Positions 35,051 through 47,109 of a stretch of DNA of 64,000 nt are shown here, in pieces. The stretch is from Tragulus kanchil (taxonomy: Eukaryota > Chordata > Mammalia > Artiodactyla > Tragulidae), in assembly GCA_022376925.1 (NCBI GenBank), contig JAIOJX010000004.1, forward strand, positions 1,488,001 through 1,552,000, read 5' to 3'. The position numbers were made by a program, and so were the translations under genes. A model generated the notes under the pieces. The model made no database searches, was not told the origin of the DNA, and saw nothing but the letters and a program-made list of their open reading frames with translations. The number at the start of each line of letters is the position of its first letter. Position 1 is the stretch's first letter.

Positions 35051-35811
35051 AAATATTTGCGTCAGTCCTCTGTGTGACCAACAAAGAGCCAGAAGAGTCA
35101 ATAATGTTCTAAGAGACAGAAGCGGTAGGACTTAATATCTGATTAGTGTTTGAGCCTGTCTGATCTTCAGCTATCAACTCCTTTGTAGAAATGAAAAAAT
35201 TGAACTTATTTCTTTAGACTTTCAAAGTTAACTTGGCAAAGTTTTACACTGCCAAGTCCCTGATCACTAGTGGATTCTAGTCAGAACACTGGAGAGTGAG
35301 AGCTAAGATCACAAACGGTCCATAAGTCTGTACACTGTATTAACTGCAACCAAAAACTTAGATAGTCTTGATCACAGTCCAAGATGTGGAGTCCACCCAA
35401 AACTATGATCTATATAGTCTTGTCTGGATGAAGAGCTATCTCACCAGAAAGCAACTATGGCTATTTGGTACCCAAAGTTTACCTTTGCACTTATGCAACT
35501 AATATTTATTGGTACACACTGTGCTAAGAATTCAAGTAAAACAAGATAGTTTCCCCCAAGACAATTGTTTCATATTTTTCTCAAGGGAAGAAAGATGGTG
35601 ATGTGGATTTACTGAAAGAGGGCATTGTTCGTTCCACAGTTGTATACTGTACTTTAACCCTTATAACTTAAGGAAATTTTAAGGATGATTTTTTTTTTTA
35701 CTGTGTAAAAATGCACTGACCTTCATATATCTTAAGACCTTATAGAAGAAACAAATAACTAGCAATTATCATATAAAATCATAGTACTATAATGAAGTAT
35801 TGGGGAGACAC

Positions 35812-36212
35812 TTTGGAATGTTATCTAAGCTAGGTTTAGGTGGTCCACAAAACCTTCCTGGTGAAAGCAAAATCTAAGCTGAGACTTGGAGGATGTCCTG
35901 TAACTAACCAGGTGAAGAAATGGCAGAAAAGCCTCTCAGAAGCAAGAGAATTCAATATATGGAAAAAACAGAAGTACTTCACAGGGACTGAATGCAAGCA
36001 GTAAAGGGGAGAATGGTACAATGTGAGAGAGACAGACCAGCAGTCAGAGTGAAGAAATCATTAAAAGCCATGTTAAGAAATTTGAATCTAATCTGAGAAC
36101 CACAGAAAACTGCTAAAGACTTTTAAGTAGGAAGCAGCATAACAAGCTTCATGTTTCAGAAATATTCACTCCAGATGCAGTATGCAGAATGGATTGAAGG
36201 GAGGTGAGAGGA
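35812..36212. mobile_element. L2-like fragment, second copy via duplication 9
   Basis: Same sequence as 34650-35050 at offset 1162. Confidence 0.55.
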
Positions 36213-36344
36213 AAATATTTGCGTCAGTCCTCTGTGTGACCAACAAAGAGCCAGAAGAGTCAATAATGTTCTAAGAGACAGAAGCGGTAGGACTTAATAT
36301 CTGATTAGTGTTTGAGCCTGTCTGATCTTCAGCTATCAACTCCT

Positions 36345-36817
36345 AGGTAGCTAATCAAGACTATGTATTCTATTAAGGGTATTAATACAGAAGAAATTCT
36401 TATGTCAGGTAAGGGACTGGTCTTACATCACTCAGGATCCCTTTCAAGTCTACAGTACTTTGGCTTTGTGTTGGCAATAGGGATTAAGAGTAAATACTTA
36501 CTGATTTACTGATATCTTGGATAATACAAGTAGGGATCCCCTTGTTGCCTGCAAATTGGCAGGATACTGACATAAAAAAAAGCACACTAGTTAAAATGAA
36601 GTTGTACCGTGCACTTATTTAACTAATCCTGAGAGAAAGAGAGTTGTTAATTGAATACTATAGGCATTCTGCTCACTGTTCCACTGAATGACCACTTCCC
36701 CTCCCCAGGTAAACATGAGAAGGGAGCTGGGTATCAGCTATTCATTCAGTCAACTTGACTCCCACTGTCCCTCACTGGGTACAAACCTTGCTATTCTGGT
36801 TGTAATTCTGATAATCA
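36345..36817. other. unique DNA, nothing recognised
   Basis: No gene or named repeat could be supported. Confidence 0.5.
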
Positions 36818-39133
36818 AAGATACACATTTTTGAATTTCCAAGTACTTGCTTCCCCCAAGACAATTGTTTCATATTTTTCTCAAGGGAAGAAAAATGGTG
36901 ATGTGGATTTACTGAAAGAGGGCATTGTTCATTCCACAGTTGTATACTGTACTTTAACTCTTATAACTTAAGGAAATTTTAAGGAAGATTTTTTTTTTAC
37001 TGTGTAAAAATGCACTGATCTTAAAAACCCCTCTGTAAAATTCAACTTCAAGGAAAAATAAATAAGGAATTCACTATCCTAAAAGTTGTAGAACATAAAA
37101 ATCTCAATTTATAACCTTCCAGAAAGGTTATTTAAAAAGCTAGCGAGGTTTCATAACAATGCTAATATGATGCTATCTTTCCAAAGACAGAAAATATTGC
37201 TCATCACAATCACCCAAGATAAAGAATGAGTGGGGGCTTTTCCCAGCCCTCATGACCTTGCAGATGGATGCTCCTGAAGAAATGATTGAGTTCTGTAACC
37301 GCTCTTCTTGCCAACTGCTAGGATAAAATGGTGACTCAGGACTTTCCGTTGTCAATCAATCCCTCAGGTGAAACCAAAAATATTTATGAAAAATGTTCCC
37401 CTGCCTAAATCTACTCAGATGCTATGATTCAATTTGTAGCTGAGAGATACAGTCTGGGCATTTTCTGTTTCATTTTGTTTCCCATAGTCTTTCTTTCCCC
37501 TTCCCCTTTCTATTTTTGATATGAAATGAAGGGCAAGACTTTATAGTGATTAAGAAGCAAACATAGCAATTCCACTCATGTTGCTAGGCAACAAGGGCCA
37601 TGTATGAGCTCAGTGAATGTATTCTGAGCATCTGCACAAAGGAGAAATAGAAGGAGCCTGGGACTGAACTGTCTCAATACCCTCAAGGGCTGTTACTTCT
37701 TGACACACATGCTTGTGGATTTGCCTGAGAAAGGTGAAGGCATACTTATTTTAAACCTTCCTGGTGGTTTATTTTTCCAAAATGAGTTGAAAATTCTCCT
37801 CAATGGAAAGTGGCCACTGTATTTTATAATGATTATCAGTTCAAATGGGGAAAGCAGGTAAAAATAGCCTCTATTTTTATCTGCCAAGTTCAAGTCTGCA
37901 CTACCTATAACTCTGGTTATATCAACAGCCGTCAGCCTGATTACTACTTGTTTTCTCCCCATCCACCAGCCCATAAGATACACATTTTTGAATTTCCAAG
38001 TACTTGCTTCCCCCAAGACAATTGTTTCATATTTTTCTCAAGGGAAGAAAAATGGTGATGTGGATTTACTGAAAGAGGGCATTGTTCATTCCACAGTTGT
38101 ATACTGTACTTTAACTCTTATAACTTAAGGAAATTTTAAGGAAGATTTTTTTTTTACTGTGTAAAAATGCACTGATCTTAAAAACCCCTCTGTAAAATTC
38201 AACTTCAAGGAAAAATAAATAAGGAATTCACTATCCTAAAAGTTGTAGAACATAAAAATCTCAATTTATAACCTTCCAGAAAGGTTATTTAAAAAGCTAG
38301 CGAGGTTTCATAACAATGCTAATATGATGCTATCTTTCCAAAGACAGAAAATATTGCTCATCACAATCACCCAAGATAAAGAATGAGTGGGGGCTTTTCC
38401 CAGCCCTCATGACCTTGCAGATGGATGCTCCTGAAGAAATGATTGAGTTCTGTAACCGCTCTTCTTGCCAACTGCTAGGATAAAATGGTGACTCAGGACT
38501 TTCCGTTGTCAATCAATCCCTCAGGTGAAACCAAAAATATTTATGAAAAATGTTCCCCTGCCTAAATCTACTCAGATGCTATGATTCAATTTGTAGCTGA
38601 GAGATACAGTCTGGGCATTTTCTGTTTCATTTTGTTTCCCATAGTCTTTCTTTCCCCTTCCCCTTTCTATTTTTGATATGAAATGAAGGGCAAGACTTTA
38701 TAGTGATTAAGAAGCAAACATAGCAATTCCACTCATGTTGCTAGGCAACAAGGGCCATGTATGAGCTCAGTGAATGTATTCTGAGCATCTGCACAAAGGA
38801 GAAATAGAAGGAGCCTGGGACTGAACTGTCTCAATACCCTCAAGGGCTGTTACTTCTTGACACACATGCTTGTGGATTTGCCTGAGAAAGGTGAAGGCAT
38901 ACTTATTTTAAACCTTCCTGGTGGTTTATTTTTCCAAAATGAGTTGAAAATTCTCCTCAATGGAAAGTGGCCACTGTATTTTATAATGATTATCAGTTCA
39001 AATGGGGAAAGCAGGTAAAAATAGCCTCTATTTTTATCTGCCAAGTTCAAGTCTGCACTACCTATAACTCTGGTTATATCAACAGCCGTCAGCCTGATTA
39101 CTACTTGTTTTCTCCCCATCCACACCAGCCCAT
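36818..39133. repeat. Tandem duplication 10 (about 1.16-kb unit)
   Basis: Copy 1 is 36818-37973 and copy 2 is 37975-39133, offset 1157. The last bases of copy 1 lack two bases present in copy 2 (CATCCACCAGCCC against CATCCACACCAGCCC). Contains the segment related to 34391 but no gene. Confidence 0.95.
36851..37030. repeat. Diverged copy of the 34391 segment
   Basis: Shares about 180 bases with 34391-34580. Distinctive changes are GAAAAATGG for GAAAGATGG, GTTCATTCC for GTTCGTTCC, TTAACTCTT for TTAACCCTT and AAGGAAGAT for AAGGATGAT. A near-identical version lies near 38008 through duplication 10. Confidence 0.85.
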
Positions 39134-39534
39134 CTCACCTAACTGAATAACTACAAGGCCATTTTCTATCTCCTTACAAACAACTCTCATCCCTTGTGAT
39201 CAGCATTTACCCTATTAAGTTGCGGTGAAAAAATATAACATTGTTGATTATAATTAAGTCTGGCTTATTCTGTTCTTTTTACAAAGCAATGCATAATCAT
39301 TAACAAAAAACAGAAAAAACCAGATACGTAAATGAACATCAATATCCATTATCCTATTCATGAGAGACAAGCAATGCAAATATCTTAATACATATCACTC
39401 TAGATTATTTTCTGTAAATACACACAGACTTTTTCCTTTCAGAATTGCATTGCCTGTATACATGAAGACATAATATGTACGATAAATTCAACAAGAGTCA
39501 ACATAGTATTTAATGGCTTCTATACTGTGCCATG
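39134..39534. other. unique DNA, nothing recognised
   Basis: AT-rich, no gene or named repeat seen. Confidence 0.5.
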
Positions 39535-39612
39535 GCAACCCATTCCAAAGAACCTGGCAGGCTACAGTCCATGGGGTCATGAAGAGTCGGCCATGATTGA
39601 GCTACTGAGTAT
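39535..39612 (+). mobile_element. BovA SINE fragment
   Basis: CATGGCAACCCATTCCAAAG, CCTGGCAGGCTACAGTCC, ATGGGGTCATGAAGAGTCG and GCCATGATTGAGC match the 3' half of a BovA body. Confidence 0.8.
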
Positions 39613-40021
39613 ATACTATGCCACAATAATTTAACCATTTTCATAAAACTTGGGATAACTAACAGAATAAATGACCAGTTGCAGACAATTTTACTAATCT
39701 TATTGCATTGTTTTGTTCATCTCCTGAACACAACCACAGCTAACTTTATTAATTCCCCAGTCTCACAACATTAATTTCTTTCCATTTCTACTAGTATTAA
39801 CCTAGTATAAGTCTCTTGGCTGGCTTCTTACAATAATGAATTATTTAGGAGTCATTTGGTCCTAAACGTCAGAAGCCCCAACTCAAAGAGGCTGAAACAA
39901 TAGTAAATGTAAATCTATATAGCTGAAACTTTCATTAGCAGAGGTTAGTTGAATGCATAGACCCATGGACTCAAAGTCAACGGGACAAGGTCTGACACCC
40001 TCTCCTTCCTAGTCCCTTATT

Positions 40022-40232
40022 TGTGCTCAGTCGTGTCCGACTCTTTGTGACCCCATAGACTGTAACACATCAGGCTCCTCTGTCCATGGGATTTTCCAGG
40101 CAAGACTACTAGAGTGGGGTGCCATTTCCTCCTCTAGGGGATCTTCTCAACCCAGGGATTAAACCCTTGTCTCTTGCATCTCCTGCCTTGGCAGGCAGAT
40201 TCTTTACCAACTGTGTCACCTGGCAATTCCCT
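40022..40232 (-). mobile_element. Bov-tA type SINE, reverse
   Basis: GTGCTCAGTCGTGTCCGACT, CTTTGTGACCCCATAGACTG, CAAGACTACTAGAGTGGG, GGGGATCTTCTCAACCCAGG and GGCAGGCAGATTCTTTACCA form a near full-length reverse element of low divergence. Confidence 0.92.
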
Positions 40233-40655
40233 CTTTTTTAGAGGCTTAATTTTTAGGAAGGCTTTCCACTAATAGTGACCAGATGGCTGCTTAACATGTC
40301 TAGGCTTCTATGTTCTCAGGAATTCCAAGGAAAACAACATTCCTCTGATTTAGTCCTAGGAGTCATTCTGACTGTACCCATCTGAACCAATCCCTGTGGC
40401 AAGAGGCCAGGTACTCTGATGGGAGCCAGGTTTGGAGGACATGCCCAGTCTGGAGACTGGGGACAAAGTCTACCATAGTCAATAACAACAAAAGCCCCAG
40501 AGTCAAGGAAGGGTCAGTTCTTAAAGCAAAATCAGGATGCCATTACCAGGGAAAGAGGGCACAGACACTGGGAGGTCAGGAACAACAACTGCTCACAACC
40601 ATTATCCTCTGTGCCCCATTTGTTCCTTTAGATCCACTCGCCACCCTTCTCTGCC
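40233..40655. other. unique DNA, nothing recognised
   Basis: No gene or named repeat could be supported. Confidence 0.5.
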
Positions 40656-41267
40656 TGGGCTCTGTGTAGAGACCATGTCAATCAGCTTCCTTTCCCCTGG
40701 CTTCTGGTAGTATCTAGTCAACAGGAAGCATCCACAGGAGATAGTTGAGTGAGAGAATATCTCCATCTTGGTGACTTGCTGGTCACCAGTTGGCAGTAGC
40801 TGTACCCCGTACAAAAGATCACAGCTCCTCTTGGATGAACTTCTACAACCAGCTACATATCCTTTTTAAGTTCTGTTAATTATTCTCTCCCTTTGCTTCT
40901 TAGATACAGGGGTGGTAACAGTTCCCTGCTGTGTAAGCTCCAGGATATTTCCACCACCACCTGCATACACCTTTTAACCCTGCATACACCTTTACCCCAC
41001 TCATGTTCTCTTTCCTGGAAGACCTTGCCAGATGCAGTCTCCCTTAAGGTTGCACAACCTATCATTGCTCCTTCAGATCAACCATAAATCCAGTTAACCA
41101 TTAAAATCCTCATTCAAGAAATGTGTGAACACTAAAAGTTTAAGGCTAAGGGCTGCAGTCAATTTAATACAAGTTACCAGTCACTCATCTAAGTTTTGGT
41201 AACCATGTAAATATACTAAATATTATAACATATACTAGTCATTCCAACAGCTTTCATAATTTGTTTT

Positions 41268-41478
41268 AGGTGCTATTGGTAAGGAACCCACCTGCCAATG
41301 TAGGAGAAATAAGATATGTGTGCTCAATCCCTGGATCAGGAAGACCCCCTGGAGGAGGCCATGACTACTGACTCCAGGATTCTTGCCTGTAGAATCCTAT
41401 GGACAGAGGAGCCTTGTGGGCTGCAGTCCATAGGATCACAAAGAATTGAACATGACTGAAGCAATTTAGCACAGCATA
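41268..41478 (+). mobile_element. Bov-tA type SINE
   Basis: AGGTGCTATTGGTAAGGAAC, CTCAATCCCTGGATCAGG, GATTCTTGCCTGTAGAATCC and GGGCTGCAGTCCATAGG mark a moderately diverged element. Confidence 0.87.
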
Positions 41479-41542
41479 TTTGGAATACACCTTGAGAAGG
41501 CTATATGTTAATGCAGTTGATCCAGCCTTCCTAGCAAAAAAA

Positions 41543-41587
41543 CTGAAGAAAGGAAGAAGGAAAGAAAGGAAGGGAGGAAAGAAAGAA
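41543..41587. repeat. GGAA/GAAA purine-rich tract
   Basis: About 45 bases of nearly pure A/G on the plus strand, repeated near 42627 through duplication 11. Confidence 0.8.
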
Positions 41588-42350
41588 CTTATAAATAAAG
41601 AATATAGTGATAAAGAGCTCTGACTTTGGAGTCAGAAAACCTGGAAACTCAACCCAACTTTGCTTGAGCTATGGTATTCCACTGGCTCATTGTCCTGATC
41701 TGTCAAAAACTGGGATTTTACCGCATTTAGATCCTGCCATGGGCTCTGTGTAGAGACCATGTCAATCAGCTTCCTTTCCCCTGGCTTCTGGTAGTATCTA
41801 GTCAACAGGAAGCATCCACAGGAGATAGTTGAGTGAGAGAATATCTCCATCTTGGTGACTTGCTGGTCACCAGTTGGCAGTAGCTGTACCCCGTACAAAG
41901 ATCACAGCTCCTCTTGGATGAACTTCTACAACCAGCTACATATCCTTTTTAAGTTCTGTTAATTATTCTCTCCCTTTGCTTCTTAGATACAGGGGTGGTA
42001 ACAGTTCCCTGCTGTGTAAGCTCCAGGATATTTCCACCACCACCTGCATACACCTTTTAACCCTGCATACACCTTTACCCCACTCATGTTCTCTTTCCTG
42101 GAAGACCTTGCCAGATGCAGTCTCCCTTAAGGTTGCACAACCTATCATTGCTCCTTCAGATCAACCATAAATCCAGTTAACCATTAAAATCCTCATTCAA
42201 GAAATGTGTGAACACTAAAAGTTTAAGGCTAAGGGCTGCAGTCAATTTAATACAAGTTACCAGTCACTCATCTAAGTTTTGGTAACCATGTAAATATACT
42301 AAATATTATAACATATACTAGTCATTCCAACAGCTTTCATAATTTGTTTT

Positions 42351-42560
42351 AGGTGCTATTGGTAAGGAACCCACCTGCCAATGTAGGAGAAATAAGATAT
42401 GTGTGCTCAATCCCTGGATCAGGAAGACCCCCTGGAGGAGGCCATGACTACTGACTCCAGGATTCTTGCCTGTAGAATCCTATGGACAGAGGAGCCTTGT
42501 GGGCTGCAGTCCATAGGATCACAAAGAATTGAACATGACTGAAGCAATTTAGCACAGCAT
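42351..42560 (+). mobile_element. Bov-tA SINE, second copy via duplication 11
   Basis: Same as 41268-41478 at offset 1083. Confidence 0.87.
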
Positions 42561-42823
42561 ATTTGGAATACACCTTGAGAAGGCTATATGTTAATGCAGT
42601 TGATCCAGCCTTCCTAGCAAAAAAACTGAAGAAAGGAAGAAGGAAAGAAAGGAAGGGAGGAAAGAAAGAACTTATAAATAAAGAATATAGTGATAAAGAG
42701 CTCTGACTTTGGAGTCAGAAAACCTGGAAACTCAACCCAACTTTGCTTGAGCTATGGTCTTCCACTGGGTCTCATTGTCCTGATCTGTCAAAAACTGGGA
42801 TTTTAATACCGCATTAAGTCCTA

Positions 42824-43559
42824 ATGAACTATATATAATAAATGATACCTGCAAAATGAATGCATTTACAAACACTGCCAATTCAAAGAAAATAAAGATA
42901 GTTTACTAAGTTGGATAAATATCTCTCCTAACCAAAAATGTAAATTCTTTCTGAAAACTAGCCAAATCATTTAAGTTGATAATGGAATGCAATCCTAATG
43001 CAAGGACCTCAATTCAAAACAAAATTGTTTTTGTTCAGCTTCTTGCCTCAGACCAAATTTTATGTAGAGACAACGTGGGGCTACCAATAGGGATCTGCAG
43101 TGGAGCCCAAGAAAAGCACTAATGAAGCCAGCAGGAGCCCACACAGCCTGGCCATGGATGCAATGCAAGATTAGAAATATAGCTGCAAGTCTGCAGAGGA
43201 GGGAGGAGCTAATTCCTTTGTGTCGTTTGCCTGGTCCAGCCAATACTGTGGAAGGTGTAGGAGGAAATCAAAAAAAGGCCAAAGCAGGAAGTGAGCTGTA
43301 ACTAGACAAAGTCTCTCTCACACTCACACACAAAGAAAAACATAAAACATATCTGGTCCAAAGAAGGAGCTTGGAAAATGTAGCCTGTTTATACAGGAAT
43401 GAGGCAGTTTATATCATTTAAAAGGATTTTTTTTAAATGTTAAGCTCTAAGATATTTTATGGCAAAAATAAACATTATAACATTTGTCAGGTACAAAAAC
43501 AGAAAACAGACAAACTCAGTGTGGGAATCTAAATGTGCATATATTGGGGGAAACAGAGA
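42824..43559. other. unique DNA, nothing recognised
   Basis: The 43060-43260 part is GC-richer and holds an 82-codon minus-strand frame (42995-43243) with no recognisable domain. No gene called. Confidence 0.5.
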
Positions 43560-44082
43560 AGACTTAGGTGTTTACTCAGGACAAGGTCAAGCAAGGACAG
43601 AACACCTATAGCAGAACCCCGTGAGAAGAATATAGATGAAAAATCAGAGACTGAACTATCTGAACTGGCAAAAATGGTTTCAAGTCACTTGCCCAGTAAC
43701 TGGTTAGTCGGTAGTGACTGCCTCAAAAACTGTCCAGAAGGATAGTAAAGTCACAGGATCAGGACACGGGAACACAGAGTGATAGACTAGTTACATTTGC
43801 ACTTAGGGTGACAGGTCGGGTAAGAATGGGGAGTGGTGGCTCATTTGAGTAATTTGCTCACCTTGGAAAGTGAGTTCTAGGGCTACAGTGTCCATTATAG
43901 TAGCCACTAGCCACACATAGCTATTTAACATTTGAAATGTGGCTGGTCTAAATTCAGATGCCCTGTAAGCGAAAAATACATGCTGGATTTTGAAGACAAA
44001 GTATGAAAACAAAATGTGAATAATCTCAATAAATTTTATACTGATTACATGCAGATATACTTTGGACATGTTGAGTTAAAAT

Positions 44083-44370
44083 GCAAGGAGATCAAACCAG
44101 TCAATCCTAAAGGAAATCAACCCTGAATATTCATTGGAAAGAACTTATGTTGAAGTTGAAGCTCCAATACTTTGGACACTAATGCAAAGAGATGACTCAT
44201 TGAAAAGACCCTGATACTGGGAAAAATAGAAAGCAGAAGGAGAAGCGGATGACATCACTGAGTCAATGGACATGAGTTTGAGCAAGCTCTGGAGATGGTG
44301 AAGATGGGAAGCCTGGCATACTGCAGTCCATGGGGTCACAAACAGTAGGACATGACTGAGCAACTGAACT
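44083..44370 (-). mobile_element. ART2A/BovA SINE inserted in the hAT element
   Basis: GAAGCTCCAATACTTTGGAC, GAAAAGACCCTGATACTGGG, ACTGCAGTCCATGGGGTCAC and CATGACTGAGCAACTGAA are reverse ART2A. GAGTTAAAAT lies before it (44073-44082) and after it (44371-44380), a clear target-site duplication. Confidence 0.92.
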
Positions 44371-44431
44371 GAGTTAAAATAAATTATTAAAATTCATTTG
44401 TCTTATTTTGCTTATTTTTAACACAGTCACC

Positions 44432-44636
44432 ATGTGTTAGTTGCTCAGTCATGTCCAACTCTTTGCAACCCATGGACTGTAGACTACCAGCCTCTTCTGT
44501 CCATGGAATTCTTCACGCAAGAATACTGGAGTGGGTCGCCATTCCCTTCTCCAGGGGATCTTTCCAACTCAGGGACTGAACCTGGGTCTCCTGCATTGCA
44601 GGAAGATTCTTTACTGTCTGAGCCACCAGGGAAGTC
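44432..44636 (-). mobile_element. Bov-tA SINE inserted in the hAT element
   Basis: GTTAGTTGCTCAGTCATGTC, AACCCATGGACTGTAGACT, AAGAATACTGGAGTGGGTCG and GAGCCACCAGGGAAG mark a reverse, fairly young element. Confidence 0.92.
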
Positions 44637-45068
44637 TAGAAAATTTTAAATCACATATGTGTCACACATTTGTAGTCCTCATTATAATTTCAACTTGTCA
44701 GAGCTGTTAAATCCTTTCTTTTCATTCCATGTTTTTGCTGGTAAAAAAACAGAAAGACTTAGTTTTACTCAGGACAAGGTCAAGCAAGGACAGAACACCT
44801 ATAGCAGAACCCCGTGAGAAGAATATAGATGAAAAATCAGAGACTGAACTATCTGAACTGGCAAAAATGGTTTCAAGTCACTTGCCCAGTAACTGGTTAG
44901 TCGGTAGTGACTGCCTCAAAAACTGTCCAGAAGGATAGTAAAGTCACAGGATCAGGACACGGGAACACAGAGTGATAGACTAGTTACATTTGCACTTAGG
45001 GTGACAGGTCGGGTAAGAATGGGGAGTGGTGGCTCATTTGAGTAGTTTGCTCACCTTGGAAAGTGAGT

Positions 45069-45899
45069 TCTAGGGCTACAGTGTCCATTATAGTAGCCAC
45101 TAGCCACACATAGCTATTTAACATTTGAAATGTGGCTGGTCTAAATTCAGATGCCCTGTAAGCGAAAAATACATGCTGGATTTTGAAGACAAAGTATGAA
45201 AACAAAATGTGAATAATCTCAATAAATTTTATACTGATTACATGCAGATATACTTTGGACATGTTGAGTTAAAATGCAAGGAGATCAAACCAGTCAATCC
45301 TAAAGGAAATCAACCCTGAATATTCATTGGAAAGAACTTATGTTGAAGTTGAAGCTCCAATACTTTGGACACTAATGCAAAGAGATGACTCATTGAAAAG
45401 ACCCTGATACTGGGAAAAATAGAAAGCAGAAGGAGAAGCGGATGACATCACTGAGTCAATGGACATGAGTTTGAGCAAGCTCTGGAGATGGTGAAGATGG
45501 GAAGCCTGGCATACTGCAGTCCATGGGGTCACAAACAGTAGGACATGACTGAGCAACTGAACTGAGTTAAAATAAATTATTAAAATTCATTTGTCTTATT
45601 TTGCTTATTTTTAACACAGTCACCATGTGTTAGTTGCTCAGTCATGTCCAACTCTTTGCAACCCATGGACTGTAGACTACCAGCCTCTTCTGTCCATGGA
45701 ATTCTTCACGCAAGAATACTGGAGTGGGTCGCCATTCCCTTCTCCAGGGGATCTTTCCAACTCAGGGACTGAACCTGGGTCTCTTGCATTGCAGGAAGAT
45801 TCTTTACTGTCTGAGCCACCAGGGAAGTCTAGAAAATTTTAAATCACATATGTGTCACACATTTGTAGTCCTCATTATAATTTCAACTTGTCAGAGCTG
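45069..45899 (+). mobile_element. hAT element with both SINEs, second copy via duplication 12
   Basis: The whole nest of 43876-44706 recurs at offset 1193, including the ART2A (about 45276-45563) and Bov-tA (about 45625-45829) in the same order. This is one nest copied, not three independent insertions. Confidence 0.8.
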
Positions 45900-45927
45900 T
45901 TAAATCCCTTCTTTTCATTCCATGTTT

Positions 45928-47109
45928 CTGTGATATTATGTTACTAAAGGAGATGAACTTAGCCCTCACTTTCTTTCATATCTCAAGCAGAGCCTAGTTT
46001 CAGACTAAGTAAAATAGCCACACATTGAGACTCGACAGCTGTATCCACACAACTCACACCCACTCAGGAAGATGCACCTACTTAAAAGAACACTCACCAC
46101 CGCCTCCTCACATGTACACTCACTTACCATATATGTGCACAATCATATCTGTATGTGTCAGAATAATATCCATAAATAGGAAAGGAATATTAGCAGGATC
46201 ATTAGTTATAGTGAGATTTATATTTCTACTATTGACTGCAATCATTTGTTTAAATAAGGGAGAGTCATTAGTGCTTGTTGATAAGAAGAGATTCTTTAAA
46301 ATTCCAAAGAATGTTTGAACTTTGAGCTTCCACTTCCTAACAAGAAACCAGAGGCAATTCTAGCATAAATCTTCTACCTATTATCCAGAGTTCCAGGTCT
46401 GCCAATATATAACTGAGTGTGAAATCCAATCTTTTGTCCTGGGGTGAACATTTCTAGTGTGATTTACCAATCAGCACAATTACATCCCACTGTCTTAGTC
46501 ACCTTTTTCTGGACTTTTGCTCTCTGTGAATCCTAAGAGCCACTTTATGCTTCCACCCTTGTCAACTTCACTGAAACCTATCACCTGGCATACCCATCTT
46601 TTGGGATCAAACTCTTGATCTAAATTCTGGTCTACCATGATGATGCAAAAATTTTACATAATGATACAATAATACAAGTCGCACTCTGAACTTTTCAGTT
46701 TGCTGAGCTAATGAATTCTCATTACTGTTTAAGTAACTGTGAATTGGCCTGAAATTGGAAGAATTTGGACTAGCCACACTCTTCAAATATTTAGCCACTA
46801 CATGGATAATCTATGTCTTTCCTGTATTTCAAATGCAACTCATGAAGTCTCTCCTGTTGATGTAAGCTCATCCTGAATTTCCCTTTCATTTTAGCCTTTC
46901 CAATAAATCATTTGTAGGATACATTATCTTTATTAGAACCTGCCTTGCAAATGTGGTTCATTTATAATCAAGAGAATTCAAAGGTCACTTCAATATTTCA
47001 GGTTGAGTTACTGACACCCTCAACATCAAGGCATCATTACTGCTCATTTAGATTATATCCCAGCCCTGGACTCTTGGCTTCAATATGGAGACTGAGACCC
47101 AGCTGCCAG
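45928..47109. other. unique DNA, nothing recognised
   Basis: Contains CAC-rich sequence near 46030-46140. A 97-codon frame at 46025-46318 has no recognisable domain and overlaps this low-complexity stretch. No gene called. Confidence 0.5.

Larger units (their letters stand above)
34023..36344. repeat. Tandem duplication 9 (1.16-kb unit)
   Basis: Copy 1 is 34023-35182 and copy 2 is 35185-36344, offset 1162 apart from compensating poly-A and poly-T length changes. Two bases lie between them. The first 34 bases of the unit also occur at the end of copy 1 of duplication 8. Confidence 0.95.
40656..42823. repeat. Tandem duplication 11 (about 1.08-kb unit)
   Basis: Copy 1 is 40656 to about 41736 and copy 2 is 41740 to about 42823, offset 1084 then 1083. 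Near the end copy 1 is degraded: GGTATTCCACTGGCTCATTG against GGTCTTCCACTGGGTCTCAT, and TTTTACCGCATTTAGATCC against TTTTAATACCGCATTAAGTC. The unit carries a SINE and a purine-rich tract. Confidence 0.95.
43876..44706 (+). mobile_element. hAT/Charlie-like DNA transposon carrying two SINEs
   Basis: GGCTACAGTGTCCATTATAG, GTAGCCACTAGCCACACATA, TTTGAAATGTGGCTGGTCTA and AAGCGAAAAATACATGCTGG match the left half of a common non-autonomous mammalian hAT element; AAAATTCATTTGTCTTATTT and AAATCACATATGTGTCAC match its right half. The halves are separated by two ruminant SINEs that inserted later. Confidence 0.75.
43560..45927. repeat. Tandem duplication 12 (about 1.18-kb unit)
   Basis: Copy 1 is 43560-44734 and copy 2 starts near 44754 and ends at 45927, offset 1193. 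The start of copy 2 is noisy (ACTTAGTTTTACTCAGG against ACTTAGGTGTTTACTCAGG). Single-base differences inside (GAGTAATTTGC against GAGTAGTTTGC, CTCCTGCATT against CTCTTGCATT, AATCCTTTC against AATCCCTTC) look like allelic variants. Confidence 0.95.
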
